Assembly (NCBI GenBank): GCA_034189035.1
Contig: JAXHVA010000082.1
Coordinates: 1 to 18,755, forward strand
Length of the DNA stretch: 18,755 nt
From: JAUXFK01 sp034189035
Lineage (GTDB): Bacteria > Desulfobacterota > UBA8473
Reading direction: 5' to 3'
The position numbers were made by a program, and so were the translations under genes. Position 1 is the first letter of the stretch; each line of letters starts with the position of its first letter. The notes beneath the pieces are model-generated. The model saw nothing but the letters and a program-made list of their open reading frames with translations. It made no database searches and was not told the origin of the DNA. Positions 1 to 8,918 of the stretch are shown piece by piece.

Positions 1-167
1 TAACCTTTTTAGAAGATCTTCCTTGGAGGAGTTATTTAAGCCACCTCCGAAAAACATTAATAATGGCAATATTAACAGTCAGTTAATCATAGATTTCAGC
101 TAACCGGACAGAATTGATTTGGCAACACGTTTTCGATATTTTAAAAGAAGATCCGCAAGTTAAGATC
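1..167. other. Leader region upstream of parS, no supported gene
   Basis: No reading frame here looks like a gene. On the plus strand one frame is open from the left edge to a stop at 101-103 and another to a stop at 84-86. Neither short tail matches the MnmG or RsmG C-termini that often sit before parA. The minus-strand frame across 83-316 is AT-rich, covers the parS palindrome and the parA start, and looks like chance. A short GC-rich inverted repeat (GGAGG at 25-29 with CCTCC at 44-48) lacks a T-tract, so I do not call it a terminator. Confidence 0.5.
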
Positions 168-205
168 ATAAAATCAAATGTTTCACGTGAAACATTTGAT
201 TTTAT
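168..205. promoter_or_regulatory. parS: parS centromere-like site in a 38-bp perfect palindrome
   Basis: The 16-mer TGTTTCACGTGAAACA at 179-194 matches the bacterial chromosomal parS consensus exactly. ParB loads here as a clamp and spreads, and ParA then moves the complex. Symmetry continues beyond the core: every base pairs from 168 to 205, giving 19-base arms with no mismatch, and stops at 167/206 (C against C). The site lies about 90 bp before the parA start, the usual place for an origin-proximal parS. Because the outer arms are AT-rich, the site could also form a cruciform or act as a transcription barrier, but that part is inference. Confidence 0.95.
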
Positions 206-291
206 CCTTTTCAAATGGACCTTTATATGATAGATTTTTATTTTTTGTGTCTTAAATATCTCAAAATCAGACTCATAGCACGACTTAAATA

Positions 292-1065
292 ATGAACAAA
301 ATCCTTTGTATAGCAAATCAAAAAGGGGGGGTAGGAAAGACTACTACAGCCATTAACTTATCAGCATCTCTTGCTGCGGCTGAAAAGAAAACCCTTCTTA
401 TTGACATAGATCCTCAGGGAAATGCTTGTAGTGGAGTAGGTTTGACCAGGGGGCAGATCAAAGATAATATCTATCACGTCCTTATGGAAGAAAAAAATAT
501 TGGGGATGTTATAAAAAATACAGAGCTTTCGTTTCTTGATGTAGTCCCCTCAAGCTTCGATCTCATAGGAGCTGAAATAGAGTTGGTTAATGTTCCCTCG
601 AGGGAGTTGAGATTATTTAGGGCATTACAGGATATTAAATGTAAATATAATTACATCATAATTGATTGCCCTCCTTCTCTTGGCATATTAACGCTCAACT
701 CACTCGCCACTTCAGATTCAATCCTGATTCCTGTGCAGTGTGAGTATTACGCCCTTGAAGGGCTAACCAGCCTTTTAAAAACAATAAGATTGGTTAAAAA
801 GGGGCTTAACCCTAGATTAAAGATAGAGGGTTTCTTGCTGACTATGTTCGATAGCCGAAACAACCTTTCACACCAAGTTTTTGAGGAGGTTAAAAAGCAC
901 TTCAAGGATAATGTGTTCAATGCCATAATACCCAGAAATGTGAAGCTGGGAGAATGCCCAAGCTTCGGCAAACCAATCTTACTTTATGATATTCGATGTA
1001 AGGGCGCCAGGAGCTATTTACAATTGGCACAGGAAATAATAGGTCATGGAAGGGAAAAACAGTGA
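292..1065 (+). CDS. parA: Chromosome partitioning ATPase ParA (Soj)
   Basis: ParA is a Walker-type ATPase that binds nucleoid DNA as an ATP dimer and is driven off by ParB at parS, which segregates the origin. The 257 residues match chromosomal Soj proteins in length. The deviant Walker A motif KGGVGKT is at residues 11-17 with its signature lysine. The A-prime motif IDIDPQGN is near 37-44, and Walker B (IIIDCPPS) is at about 122-129. The IPRNVKLGECPSFGKPILLYD-like C-terminal block is typical of Soj. There is no N-terminal helix-turn-helix, unlike plasmid type Ia ParA. The start at 292 has no clear Shine-Dalgarno sequence, but the MNKILCIANQKGG opening fits the family. It overlaps parB by 4 bp, so the pair is probably co-translated. 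Confidence 0.97.
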   Translation: MNKILCIANQKGGVGKTTTAINLSASLAAAEKKTLLIDIDPQGNACSGVGLTRGQIKDNIYHVLMEEKNIGDVIKNTELSFLDVVPSSFDLIGAEIELVNVPSRELRLFRALQDIKCKYNYIIIDCPPSLGILTLNSLATSDSILIPVQCEYYALEGLTSLLKTIRLVKKGLNPRLKIEGFLLTMFDSRNNLSHQVFEEVKKHFKDNVFNAIIPRNVKLGECPSFGKPILLYDIRCKGARSYLQLAQEIIGHGREKQ

Positions 1066-1916
1066 GCAGGAGAAAGGTCTTAGGTAAGGGATTAAGCGCA
1101 TTAATCCCAGATATTGAATCCAATAATGAAACAAAAAATGACTATATATTCTGTAATATAGACAACATTCAGCCAAACAAGTTCCAACCAAGAAAGGATT
1201 TTGACGAAAGCAAAATAGATACTCTCATTTCATCTATAAAAGAGAAGGGAATTATACAACCATTAATTGCAAGAGAAATCCTTTTTGGTTATGAACTCAT
1301 TGCGGGGGAGAGAAGATGGCTTGCTGCTAAGAAGGCTGGCTTTAAAGAGGTTCCTATTATTGTAAAGAGGGTTTCTGATGTTGAAGCACTAGAGCTTTCC
1401 TTGATCGAGAATATCCAGAGGGAAGACCTCGGCCCATTAGAAGAGGCCGAAGCTTACAAAAGACTTATAGAGGAGTTTAATCTGACTCAGGAAGAAATCG
1501 GGAAAAAAGTAGGAAAAGATAGATCTACCGTCACAAATTCAGTTAGGTTATTAAAACTCCCTGAAGAGATAAGGGATGGCCTTTCAAAAAATATTATCAC
1601 AATGGGGCACGCTAGGACATTATTGAGCCTGGATACTCTTTCAAAACAAAGGGACGCCTACAGAAAAATAACCAGAGAGGGGCTTTCTGTTCGACAGACC
1701 GAAAAATTGGTAAAGAGACTTAAAAGAGGAAAGGTCAGATTGCCACCTGAAAAACAAGACGACATCTACTTAGTTTCAATTAAGGACAATCTTGTAAGAA
1801 GACTCGGCACTCAGGTAAAGATAGTTCGAAAAAAGGGGGGGAGCGGAAGAATAGAGATAGCCTTTTATTCTAACGAAGATTTGGATAGAATTATAAATAC
1901 ATTAAAAAGAATTTAA
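1062..1916 (+). CDS. parB: Chromosome partitioning protein ParB (Spo0J), CTP-dependent clamp
   Basis: ParB binds parS, hydrolyses CTP while closing as a sliding clamp, and stimulates ParA ATPase. The start is a GTG inside the GTGA overlap with the parA stop, with an AGGGA-type ribosome site about 6 bp upstream. The N-terminal LGKGLSALIP block (residues 7-16) matches the segment that contacts ParA. The ParB/Srx-fold domain spans about 30-125 with the CTP-binding motifs GERRW (82-86) and ENIQRED (116-122). A helix-turn-helix lies near 141-165 (TQEEIGKKVGKDRSTVTNS) and reads parS. About 230-284 is the dimerisation domain. The 284-residue length is normal. The cognate site is the parS at 168-205. 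Confidence 0.97.
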   Translation: MSRRKVLGKGLSALIPDIESNNETKNDYIFCNIDNIQPNKFQPRKDFDESKIDTLISSIKEKGIIQPLIAREILFGYELIAGERRWLAAKKAGFKEVPIIVKRVSDVEALELSLIENIQREDLGPLEEAEAYKRLIEEFNLTQEEIGKKVGKDRSTVTNSVRLLKLPEEIRDGLSKNIITMGHARTLLSLDTLSKQRDAYRKITREGLSVRQTEKLVKRLKRGKVRLPPEKQDDIYLVSIKDNLVRRLGTQVKIVRKKGGSGRIEIAFYSNEDLDRIINTLKRI

Positions 1917-2111
1917 TTTCATATTTTTATACAATATCTTGTATTTTAATTGACTTTTACTACTTTATATTGTAAATTTGTGTTCTTAATAAGATAGATC
2001 TTTATAAATGTAATTTCTTGACTTATCCTATGGCAAGATTCAAAGTTATAATTGAAATGTATATTTCTTGATTGTGCTTTCTAGTAATATATATTGTCAA
2101 GCAGGTGAAAT
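1917..2111 (+). promoter_or_regulatory. AT-rich parB-gyrB spacer with candidate gyrB promoter
   Basis: This 195-bp spacer must hold the gyrB promoter. The candidates are imperfect. TTGATT (2068-2073) and TATATT (2090-2095) are 16 bp apart but would start transcription almost on the ribosome site. A perfect TATAAT (2047-2052) follows TTGACT (2018-2023) at 23 bp, too long for a standard sigma-70 promoter. Near its start a 6-bp inverted repeat (ATACAA 1929-1934, TTGTAT 1939-1944) precedes a T-rich run and could be a weak parB terminator, although the stem has only one G-C pair. The AGGTG at 2103-2107 is the probable gyrB ribosome site. No coding sequence is seen. Confidence 0.35.
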
Positions 2112-4523
2112 ATGAGTAGCGCTTATAATGCAGATAAGATCAAAGTCCTTGAGGGGTTGGAGGCAGTTCGAAAGAGGCCTTCTATGTATATCGGGTCTAC
2201 AGGAGATAGGGGCCTTCACCATCTTGTTTATGAAGTAGTTGACAATAGCATTGATGAGGCGTTAGCTGGCTATTGTAACAGAATAGATATTGTCATGCAT
2301 ATAGACAATAGCATTACAGTCGAAGATAATGGTCGAGGAATTCCTATAGATACACATAAAACAGAAGGAAAGCCAGCAGTAGAAGTAGTTATGACTACAC
2401 TCCATTCAGGAGGTAAATTTGACAACGAAAGCTATACAGTTTCTGGCGGGCTCCATGGGGTTGGAGTTTCTGTTGTGAATGCTCTTTCTGAAAGTTTAGA
2501 ATTGGAGATACGCCGAGACAATAAAGTTTATCATCAACTTTATGAAAGGGGTGAGCCTAAGACAAAACTCGAAATTACAGGAAAAACAAAGCGTAGAGGC
2601 ACAAAGATTACCTTTAAACCTGATATCGAAATTTTTGAAAATATAGAATTTAACTTTGATACTCTTTCTCAAAGGTTCCGAGAACTCTCTTTTCTCAACA
2701 AGGGGATATACATCAATATTGAAGACGAGATAACCGAGAAGAAAAATGAGTTTCACTATAAAGGTGGAATCGTTTCCTTCGTTGAACACCTCAATAAAAA
2801 CAAAATTGTCTTACACCCTAAGCCCATCTACTTTGAAGGTGAAAGGGAATCTGTTTTAATAGAGATTGCCCTCCAATATAATGACAGCTATAGTGAAAAT
2901 ATATTTTCTTTTGCCAATACAATTAACACCTATGAAGGAGGGACTCACCTCAGCGGATTTAAATCAGCCCTTACCCGCACTATCAATACCTATGCAACCA
3001 ACAACCTCTTAACCAAGAACCTCAAAGAAAATCTTAGTGGAGATGACATCAGGGAAGGGTTGACAGCGGTTTTGAGCGTAAAGGTTTCATCCCCTCAGTT
3101 TGAAGGACAGACTAAGACCAAACTCGGTAATAGTGAAATTAAAGGCCTATTAGAGGGCTTCTTCAATGAAAAATTGGGAATGTACCTTGAAGAAAACCCT
3201 ACTATTGCCAAGAGGATATTAACAAAGTGTATTGACGCAGCCAGGGCACGCGATGCTGCAAAAAAAGCCAAAGATCTGGTAAGGCGTAAAAATGCCCTTG
3301 AGGTTAGCTCATTACCCGGAAAATTGGCAGATTGTCAAGAAAAGGACCCTGCACGAAGCGAACTTTATCTTGTAGAGGGTGAATCTGCAGGGGGATCTGC
3401 TAAGCAAGGAAGAGATAGAAAAAGTCAGGCAATTCTTCCTTTGAAGGGCAAGATTTTAAATGTTGAAAAGGCAAGGTTTGATAAGATGCTAGAAAGCCAA
3501 GAGATTAAGACTCTTATTACTGCCTTGGGTGCTGGAATAGGTAAACTCGATTATGACTCTTCCAAACTTCGTTACCACAACATTATTGTTATGACAGATG
3601 CAGATGTTGACGGTTCTCATATTCGAACATTGCTGCTAACCTTTTTCTATAGACAAATGCCCGATCTTATTGAAAAAGGTTATTTATATATAGCACAGCC
3701 CCCACTTTTCAAGGTAAAGAAAGGAAAAGTACAAAAATACATCAAGGACGAGGCTTCAATGGAAGATTACCTTTTAGAAGTTGGTGTTGAAAATATAAGG
3801 CTCACCACCAATGAAACGCAAATCCCAATCTCTGGTGTGCGACTTACAAATCTGATGAAAAAGGTAATCCGTTATAAAAAGATTTTAGAAAAGGTCCAAA
3901 AGAAAAAGAAAGACAAGTTTATAATCAATGCCCTGGCGCATAAACACGATTTTACGAAAGAAACACTAAAAGATCAAGATAAACTCATGAAAACGTTAGA
4001 TGATATCAAAAGCGAATTTGCCATATTCCAACCAGATGCCAGGCAAATCGAATATCAAATATCTGAAGATATAGAACATAACTGCTTAAAAGTTCTCTTT
4101 TCTTCATGGAGAAATGGTTCTACCATAGAGACAGTTATAGATTTTGATATCTTAAACTCTCCAGAATTTGAAGAACTCCGCAAGTTATCCAAAAGCTTTT
4201 GTATAAAAGACAAGCCTCCTCTCTTCCTCGAAGATAATGGAAACAGCTTAGAGATGAAAAGCTTAGAAGAAGTTGTTGATCATATACTTATTGCCGGAAA
4301 AAAGGGATATGAAATACAAAGATACAAAGGATTGGGAGAGATGAACCCTGATCAGCTTTGGGAGACGACGATGAACCCGGAAACAAGGACATTACTCCAG
4401 ATAAAGATTGAAGATGCCATCGAAGCAGATGCTATCTTTACTGTTTTAATGGGGGATCAGGTCGAACCCAGGAGGGAATTCATATATAGCCATGCCTTAG
4501 ATGTCAAAAATTTGGACGTATAG
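2112..4523 (+). CDS. gyrB: DNA gyrase subunit B
   Basis: GyrB is the ATPase subunit of gyrase, which uses ATP to introduce negative supercoils together with GyrA. The GHKL ATPase domain shows the general-base Glu in YEVVDNSIDEA (E41, with N45), VEDNGRGIP (D72), and the lid GGLHGVGVSVVNALSE near 112-126. The transducer contains QTKTKLGNSE. The TOPRIM domain has YLVEGESAGGSAKQG (E422) and MTDADVDGSHIRTLL (D496, D498) for magnesium. Between TOPRIM and the conserved QRYKGLGEMNPDQLWETTMNPETR tail is a roughly 160-residue insert, as in E. coli GyrB, so the total of 803 residues matches that long type rather than the shorter Gram-positive form. A clear RRxFI motif near the end argues for GyrB over ParE. 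The gene stands between its own spacer and gyrA. Confidence 0.97.
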   Translation: MSSAYNADKIKVLEGLEAVRKRPSMYIGSTGDRGLHHLVYEVVDNSIDEALAGYCNRIDIVMHIDNSITVEDNGRGIPIDTHKTEGKPAVEVVMTTLHSGGKFDNESYTVSGGLHGVGVSVVNALSESLELEIRRDNKVYHQLYERGEPKTKLEITGKTKRRGTKITFKPDIEIFENIEFNFDTLSQRFRELSFLNKGIYINIEDEITEKKNEFHYKGGIVSFVEHLNKNKIVLHPKPIYFEGERESVLIEIALQYNDSYSENIFSFANTINTYEGGTHLSGFKSALTRTINTYATNNLLTKNLKENLSGDDIREGLTAVLSVKVSSPQFEGQTKTKLGNSEIKGLLEGFFNEKLGMYLEENPTIAKRILTKCIDAARARDAAKKAKDLVRRKNALEVSSLPGKLADCQEKDPARSELYLVEGESAGGSAKQGRDRKSQAILPLKGKILNVEKARFDKMLESQEIKTLITALGAGIGKLDYDSSKLRYHNIIVMTDADVDGSHIRTLLLTFFYRQMPDLIEKGYLYIAQPPLFKVKKGKVQKYIKDEASMEDYLLEVGVENIRLTTNETQIPISGVRLTNLMKKVIRYKKILEKVQKKKKDKFIINALAHKHDFTKETLKDQDKLMKTLDDIKSEFAIFQPDARQIEYQISEDIEHNCLKVLFSSWRNGSTIETVIDFDILNSPEFEELRKLSKSFCIKDKPPLFLEDNGNSLEMKSLEEVVDHILIAGKKGYEIQRYKGLGEMNPDQLWETTMNPETRTLLQIKIEDAIEADAIFTVLMGDQVEPRREFIYSHALDVKNLDV

Positions 4524-4652
4524 ACATATGACCGAAAGCATTAAGCACATTGCATCTTATCCCCTGCCCTTATGAACTAGCTAAATCTAAATATTTATTT
4601 AACGTAATTTTCTCTGTCTTTATTAAAATATAAAGGATAAGAAAAGCATATC

Positions 4653-7085
4653 ATGTATTTACAGCAACATAAAATCCCGGTGAGCATCGAAGATGAAATG
4701 AAAAAATCCTATATGGATTATGCGATGAGTGTCATTGTGGGGAGAGCCTTGCCGGATGCCAGGGATGGACTAAAGCCGGTTCATCGCAGAATTCTCTACG
4801 CAATGAATGCTATGGGCAATCATTGGAACAAGCCTTACAAAAAATCGGCCAGGATTGTAGGGGATGTTATTGGAAAGTATCATCCACACGGCGATGCAGC
4901 TGTTTATGATTCTATAGTTCGTATGGCCCAGGATTTTTCCATGCGCTATTCACTTATAGATGGACAGGGAAATTTCGGTTCTATCGATGGGGACCCTCCA
5001 GCAGCCATGAGGTATACAGAGATAAGAATGTCCCGCCTGTCCTCTGAAATTCTTTCAGATATTGAAAAAGAGACCGTTGACTTTGTCGCAAATTATGATG
5101 ACTCCCTCTTTGAACCTGTAGTCTTACCGACTAAATTTCCAAATCTTCTTGTCAACGGTTCATCTGGGATTGCTGTTGGAATGGCCACGAATATTCCCCC
5201 CCATAATTTAGGAGAGGTAATAGACGGGATTATTGCTTCAATAGAAAATCCTTATATAGGCGTTACAGACCTAATGGAGTTCATACCCGGGCCCGATTTT
5301 CCCACTGCCGGCTTCATATGTGGAAAACGAGGGATTAAGACCGCCTATGAGACTGGGAAAGGAATAATCCAGATACGGGCAAGGGCGAATATTGAAAAGA
5401 CAAAAAGCGCTTCCAAAGAATCTATTGTAATCTCAGAACTTCCTTACATGGTTAATAAAGCAAAGTTAATCGAAAAGATAGCTGAGCTATCAAGGAAGAA
5501 TAAGATAGAGGGAATCTCAGAACTCAGAGATGAGTCCGATAGAGACGGAATACGTATAGTTATCGATCTAAAAAGGAATGAAATTTCAAAGGTCATACTC
5601 AACCAGCTCTACCAGCATACCCAGATGCAGGTATCCTTTGGGATTATAATTCTTGCTATTGTTGCCGGCCAGCCGAAGGTTCTCAATCTAAAAGAATCTC
5701 TCAGCCATTTTGTAAATCACAGAAAAGAGATCGTCATTAGAAGGACTTTTTTTGAATTAAAAAAAGCAGAGGAAAAGGCCCATATCCTTGAAGGGTTACA
5801 AGTTGCCCTTTCGAACATAGACGAAATCATCGCTCTTATTAAGTCCTCAAAAGGCCCTCAAGAAGCCAGGGAAGGACTTATAAACAGGTTCTCATTATCC
5901 GCCATCCAGGCTCAGGCAATCTTGGATATGAGATTACAGAAACTCACTGCGCTGGAACAGGAAAAAATCATAGAAGACTATATGGAAACCATTAAATCAA
6001 TAGAAAAATACAAGCTGATCCTCTCGAACGAAAGGCTTGTCCTTGATATCATTGTTGAAGAGCTAATCGCGTTAAAAAAATCTTATAGTGATCAGAGGCG
6101 AACAGAGATAATAGAAGAGAACACTGACATCTCTTTAGAAGACATGATCGTTGAAGAAGATATGGTTGTAACAGTTACCCACAGCGGATACATAAAGAGA
6201 AACCCCCTGTCCCTCTATCGAAGCCAAAAGCGAGGGGGGAAAGGCAAGAAAGGTACAGCTACAACCGAAAGGGATTTTGTAGAGCATCTATACGTTCCTT
6301 CAACCAGAGATTATATACTCTTCTTTACAGATAAGGGGAAGGTCTTCTGGTTAAAAGTCTATGAAATACCTCAGGCAGGCAGGATATCTCGCGGCAAGGC
6401 TATTGTAAATCTACTTAACCTTGGCCATGATGAAAACATTACAGCAATCCTTCCGGTGAGAGAATTTATAGATGACAAATTTATCACTATGGTAACAAAG
6501 AATGGAATAATAAAAAAGACCCCTCTTATCGCTTTTTGCAACCCTCGCGCCACTGGGATAATCGCTATCAAGATTGATGAAGGAGACAGGCTTATTGATG
6601 CAAGACTGACAAATGGTGACCAAGACATCTTCCTTGGCACCAGATTAGGGAAGTCTATCCGTTTTAATGAATCCCAGATAAGGAGTATGGGAAGAATATC
6701 CAGGGGAGTCAAAGGCATTAAATTAACCAAAGGAGATGAACTCGTTGGTATGGAAATTATAAATGATGACACTACCATTTTGTGCGTGACTGAAAAAGGC
6801 TTCGGCAAAAGAACCAGGGGCTCCGACTACAGGCCCCAAATGAGGGGCGGTTCTGGTAACATTACAATACGGTCTACTGAAAAGAACGGACCTGTCGTTG
6901 GATTGAAACACGTGAATGATGAAGATGATTTAATTCTTATTTCAGACAGCGGGAATATCATCAGGATTGAAGCGAAAGGAATTCCAATAACAGGGAGAAA
7001 CACCCAGGGAGTAAAATTAATCATTATTTCTCCTGACGAAAAATTAGTAGGAATAGCCAGGCTCGCGGATAATGGGAATGCCTGA
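4653..7085 (+). CDS. gyrA: DNA gyrase subunit A
   Basis: GyrA carries the DNA-cleaving tyrosine and the DNA-wrapping C-terminal domain of gyrase. The N-terminal SYMDYAMSVIVGRALPDARDGLKPVHRRILYAM block and the active site AAMRYTE (Y121, equivalent to E. coli Y122) are clear. The GyrA box, which separates gyrase from topoisomerase IV, reads QKRGGKG at 525-531, one substitution from QRRGGKG. A six-bladed pinwheel domain follows to the end. At 810 residues it lacks the long acidic tail of E. coli GyrA. In the quinolone region the E. coli Ser83 position is Ala (A82), while the Asp87 position is kept (D86). The spacer from gyrB is 129 bp and the ribosome site is weak (AAAGG about 16 bp before ATG). 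The 3' end overlaps the next gene by 14 bp. Confidence 0.97.
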   Translation: MYLQQHKIPVSIEDEMKKSYMDYAMSVIVGRALPDARDGLKPVHRRILYAMNAMGNHWNKPYKKSARIVGDVIGKYHPHGDAAVYDSIVRMAQDFSMRYSLIDGQGNFGSIDGDPPAAMRYTEIRMSRLSSEILSDIEKETVDFVANYDDSLFEPVVLPTKFPNLLVNGSSGIAVGMATNIPPHNLGEVIDGIIASIENPYIGVTDLMEFIPGPDFPTAGFICGKRGIKTAYETGKGIIQIRARANIEKTKSASKESIVISELPYMVNKAKLIEKIAELSRKNKIEGISELRDESDRDGIRIVIDLKRNEISKVILNQLYQHTQMQVSFGIIILAIVAGQPKVLNLKESLSHFVNHRKEIVIRRTFFELKKAEEKAHILEGLQVALSNIDEIIALIKSSKGPQEAREGLINRFSLSAIQAQAILDMRLQKLTALEQEKIIEDYMETIKSIEKYKLILSNERLVLDIIVEELIALKKSYSDQRRTEIIEENTDISLEDMIVEEDMVVTVTHSGYIKRNPLSLYRSQKRGGKGKKGTATTERDFVEHLYVPSTRDYILFFTDKGKVFWLKVYEIPQAGRISRGKAIVNLLNLGHDENITAILPVREFIDDKFITMVTKNGIIKKTPLIAFCNPRATGIIAIKIDEGDRLIDARLTNGDQDIFLGTRLGKSIRFNESQIRSMGRISRGVKGIKLTKGDELVGMEIINDDTTILCVTEKGFGKRTRGSDYRPQMRGGSGNITIRSTEKNGPVVGLKHVNDEDDLILISDSGNIIRIEAKGIPITGRNTQGVKLIIISPDEKLVGIARLADNGNA

Positions 7086-7899
7086 ATCAAAGCGGAAAGT
7101 TCACAGATGGATTAAAACAGGTTTTTTATTGGCCATTTTTATTTCCATTTGCACTGCCACTAACTGCAGTAAACAAGGCTCTGATCATCTTCAAAAGGCC
7201 GAAGACCTGAGGGATAAAGGCGCCTACGCGCAGGCCTGCTTAGAATATAATAAAATTATAGATAAATACCCCCAAAGCCCTTTTACTGCAAAAGCCCAAT
7301 ATGAACTTGGCAATACGTATCGCCTCTATATCAAAGACTATAATAATGCCATAAATAGTTATAAAAGTATGATATCTTGTTTTCCTGACTCCAGATTAGC
7401 TCCTTTTGCCCAAAAATATATTGCTGAAATATTTATGGATAAACTTATGGATTATAAGGCTGCTATATTAGAATATCAAAGGGTTTTGGATAATTATCCT
7501 GAGTTAGAGAATAGTGACGAATTTCAGTACAAAATCGCCCAATGCTACTCTCTCATTAATGATTTTGAACAGGCCAGGGTTGAGTACGGAATCCTCCTTG
7601 AAAACTTTCCGCAAACAAAACTTTCGGATGACGCGTATTTACAGATTGCCAGCAGCTATTATCTTGAAGACCGTCTTGAAACTGCGATAGAATCTTATAA
7701 GGAAGTGATAAAAAGGTATCCAAAAACTATGAGTTCACTCCATGCAGAGTTCTATATTGGCAATTGCTATGAAGAGATGGAAAGACTCGAGGATGCCTTA
7801 AATATTTATGAAAAATTACTCAATAAATACATTGACAAAGAAGTTATACAGATACGGATAGATAACATTAAGAAAAGGTTGAAAAAAAGCATGCGATGA
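7072..7899 (+). CDS. TPR-repeat protein, BamD/YbgF-like, probably exported
   Basis: This 275-residue protein starts with a basic stretch (KRKVHRWIK, 7-15) and a hydrophobic segment (about 16-30) ending near Cys32, like a lipoprotein signal. The residue before the cysteine is Asn, which is unusual for a lipobox, so lipidation is uncertain. The rest is about six tetratricopeptide-type repeats (approximate bounds 38-68, 71-106, 110-144, 148-181, 185-218, 222-254) with recurring YP or FP turn positions, as in BamD, YbgF/CpoB and related envelope proteins. It may be a periplasmic or outer-membrane scaffold, but the exact role cannot be read from sequence. It starts inside gyrA (ATG 7072, or an in-frame ATG at 7078) and overlaps gpsA by 4 bp, so it is probably made from one message with both. 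Confidence 0.8.
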   Translation: MGMPESKRKVHRWIKTGFLLAIFISICTATNCSKQGSDHLQKAEDLRDKGAYAQACLEYNKIIDKYPQSPFTAKAQYELGNTYRLYIKDYNNAINSYKSMISCFPDSRLAPFAQKYIAEIFMDKLMDYKAAILEYQRVLDNYPELENSDEFQYKIAQCYSLINDFEQARVEYGILLENFPQTKLSDDAYLQIASSYYLEDRLETAIESYKEVIKRYPKTMSSLHAEFYIGNCYEEMERLEDALNIYEKLLNKYIDKEVIQIRIDNIKKRLKKSMR

Positions 7900-8918
7900 T
7901 TAGAGAAATAGGTGTTATAGGAGCTGGGAGCTGGGGAACTACCCTTGCAAACCTTTTAGCAGAGAAAGGATATAGAGTTACCCTTTGGGTATATGAACCA
8001 GAGCTTTGCGATATTATAAAAAGAAAACGAGAAAATACGCTTTATCTTCCCGATTCAAAATTATCAGATAATATTTATCCGACTGCCTCTTTTGCTGAAG
8101 TCTGCAAGGGGAAGGGAATACTTGTATCTGTTGTTCCTTCTCATGTAGTAAGAAACACAATCTCACAAACCATTCCTTTTCTTGCAGAGAAGCCCATCAT
8201 AGTCAGTGCATCCAAAGGCATTGAGTCTGACACCTTGATGAGTATGTCCCATGTATTAAAAGAAGTTCTTCCTGTTGCATTACATGAGAACCTCGTCTAC
8301 TTATCAGGCCCCAGTTTTGCAAAAGAAGTTATTAAGAAAACACCTACTGCAGTCTCTGTTGCATCAGAAAACCAAGAGGCATGCAGAATTGCACAGGGTG
8401 TCTTTGCAACTCAATTTTTCAGAGTGTATACTAACTCAGATGTTATAGGAGTAGAACTGGGGGGAGCATTAAAGAATGTTATTGCCATTGCTGCCGGAAC
8501 CTCCGATGGTTTGGGGTTTGGTCATAATACTCGAGCCGCCTTGATAACTCGAGGGTTAGCCGAAATCTCACGTCTGGGAGTATTCGTAGGGGCAAATCCT
8601 CTCACCTTTTCCGGTTTAACCGGTCTCGGAGATCTTGTACTTACATGTACCAGCGACTTGAGCAGAAACAGGTCTGTTGGGCTACAGCTAGGAAAAGGAA
8701 AAAAACTTAAGGAAATATTAGACGATATGAAGATGGTAGCCGAAGGTATAAAGACTACAAAGGCTGCGTATCATGTTGCCAAAAAGCTCAATGTTCAGAT
8801 GCCTATTACAGAGCAGATTTACTATTTGCTTTACGAAGACAAACCAGCCAAAGATGTGGTGACTCAGCTTATGAGCAGAGATCTAAAATGTGAATTGGAA
8901 CATTACAACACCCCGTAA
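7896..8918 (+). CDS. gpsA: Glycerol-3-phosphate dehydrogenase [NAD(P)+]
   Basis: GpsA reduces dihydroxyacetone phosphate to sn-glycerol 3-phosphate in the cytoplasm, giving the backbone of phospholipids. The Rossmann nucleotide-binding motif GAGSWGTTLANLL begins at residue 9. SGPSFAKEV lies near the middle. The catalytic-lysine region ELGGALKNVIAIAAG has K193, and GLGDLVLTCTSDLSRN is the expected substrate-binding block, in which the Arg holds the phosphate. The 340-residue length is normal. The start overlaps the preceding stop as ATGA, a sign of translational coupling with the TPR gene. Between this gene and the next (8919-8974), AAACTCC (8917-8923) and GGAGTTT (8964-8970) form an inverted repeat. 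Confidence 0.97.
   Translation: MIREIGVIGAGSWGTTLANLLAEKGYRVTLWVYEPELCDIIKRKRENTLYLPDSKLSDNIYPTASFAEVCKGKGILVSVVPSHVVRNTISQTIPFLAEKPIIVSASKGIESDTLMSMSHVLKEVLPVALHENLVYLSGPSFAKEVIKKTPTAVSVASENQEACRIAQGVFATQFFRVYTNSDVIGVELGGALKNVIAIAAGTSDGLGFGHNTRAALITRGLAEISRLGVFVGANPLTFSGLTGLGDLVLTCTSDLSRNRSVGLQLGKGKKLKEILDDMKMVAEGIKTTKAAYHVAKKLNVQMPITEQIYYLLYEDKPAKDVVTQLMSRDLKCELEHYNTP

Noticed and set aside
25..48. GGAGG/CCTCC inverted repeat as a terminator of an upstream gene
   Set aside because: The 5-bp stem has a 14-base loop and no T-tract on either side.
83..316. Minus-strand frame of 77 codons upstream of parA
   Set aside because: It crosses the parS palindrome and the parA start, has no family features, and looks like chance.
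4554..4566. DnaA-box-like TTATCCCCT between gyrB and gyrA, and TTATCCTAT near 2023
   Set aside because: Both differ from TTATCCACA in the last bases, and there is no cluster, so they do not support an origin in this window.
6904..6919. Second parS-like sequence around CACGTG inside gyrA
   Set aside because: It matches the 16-bp parS at only 11 positions and lacks the left half, and the bases are explained by the GyrA codons.
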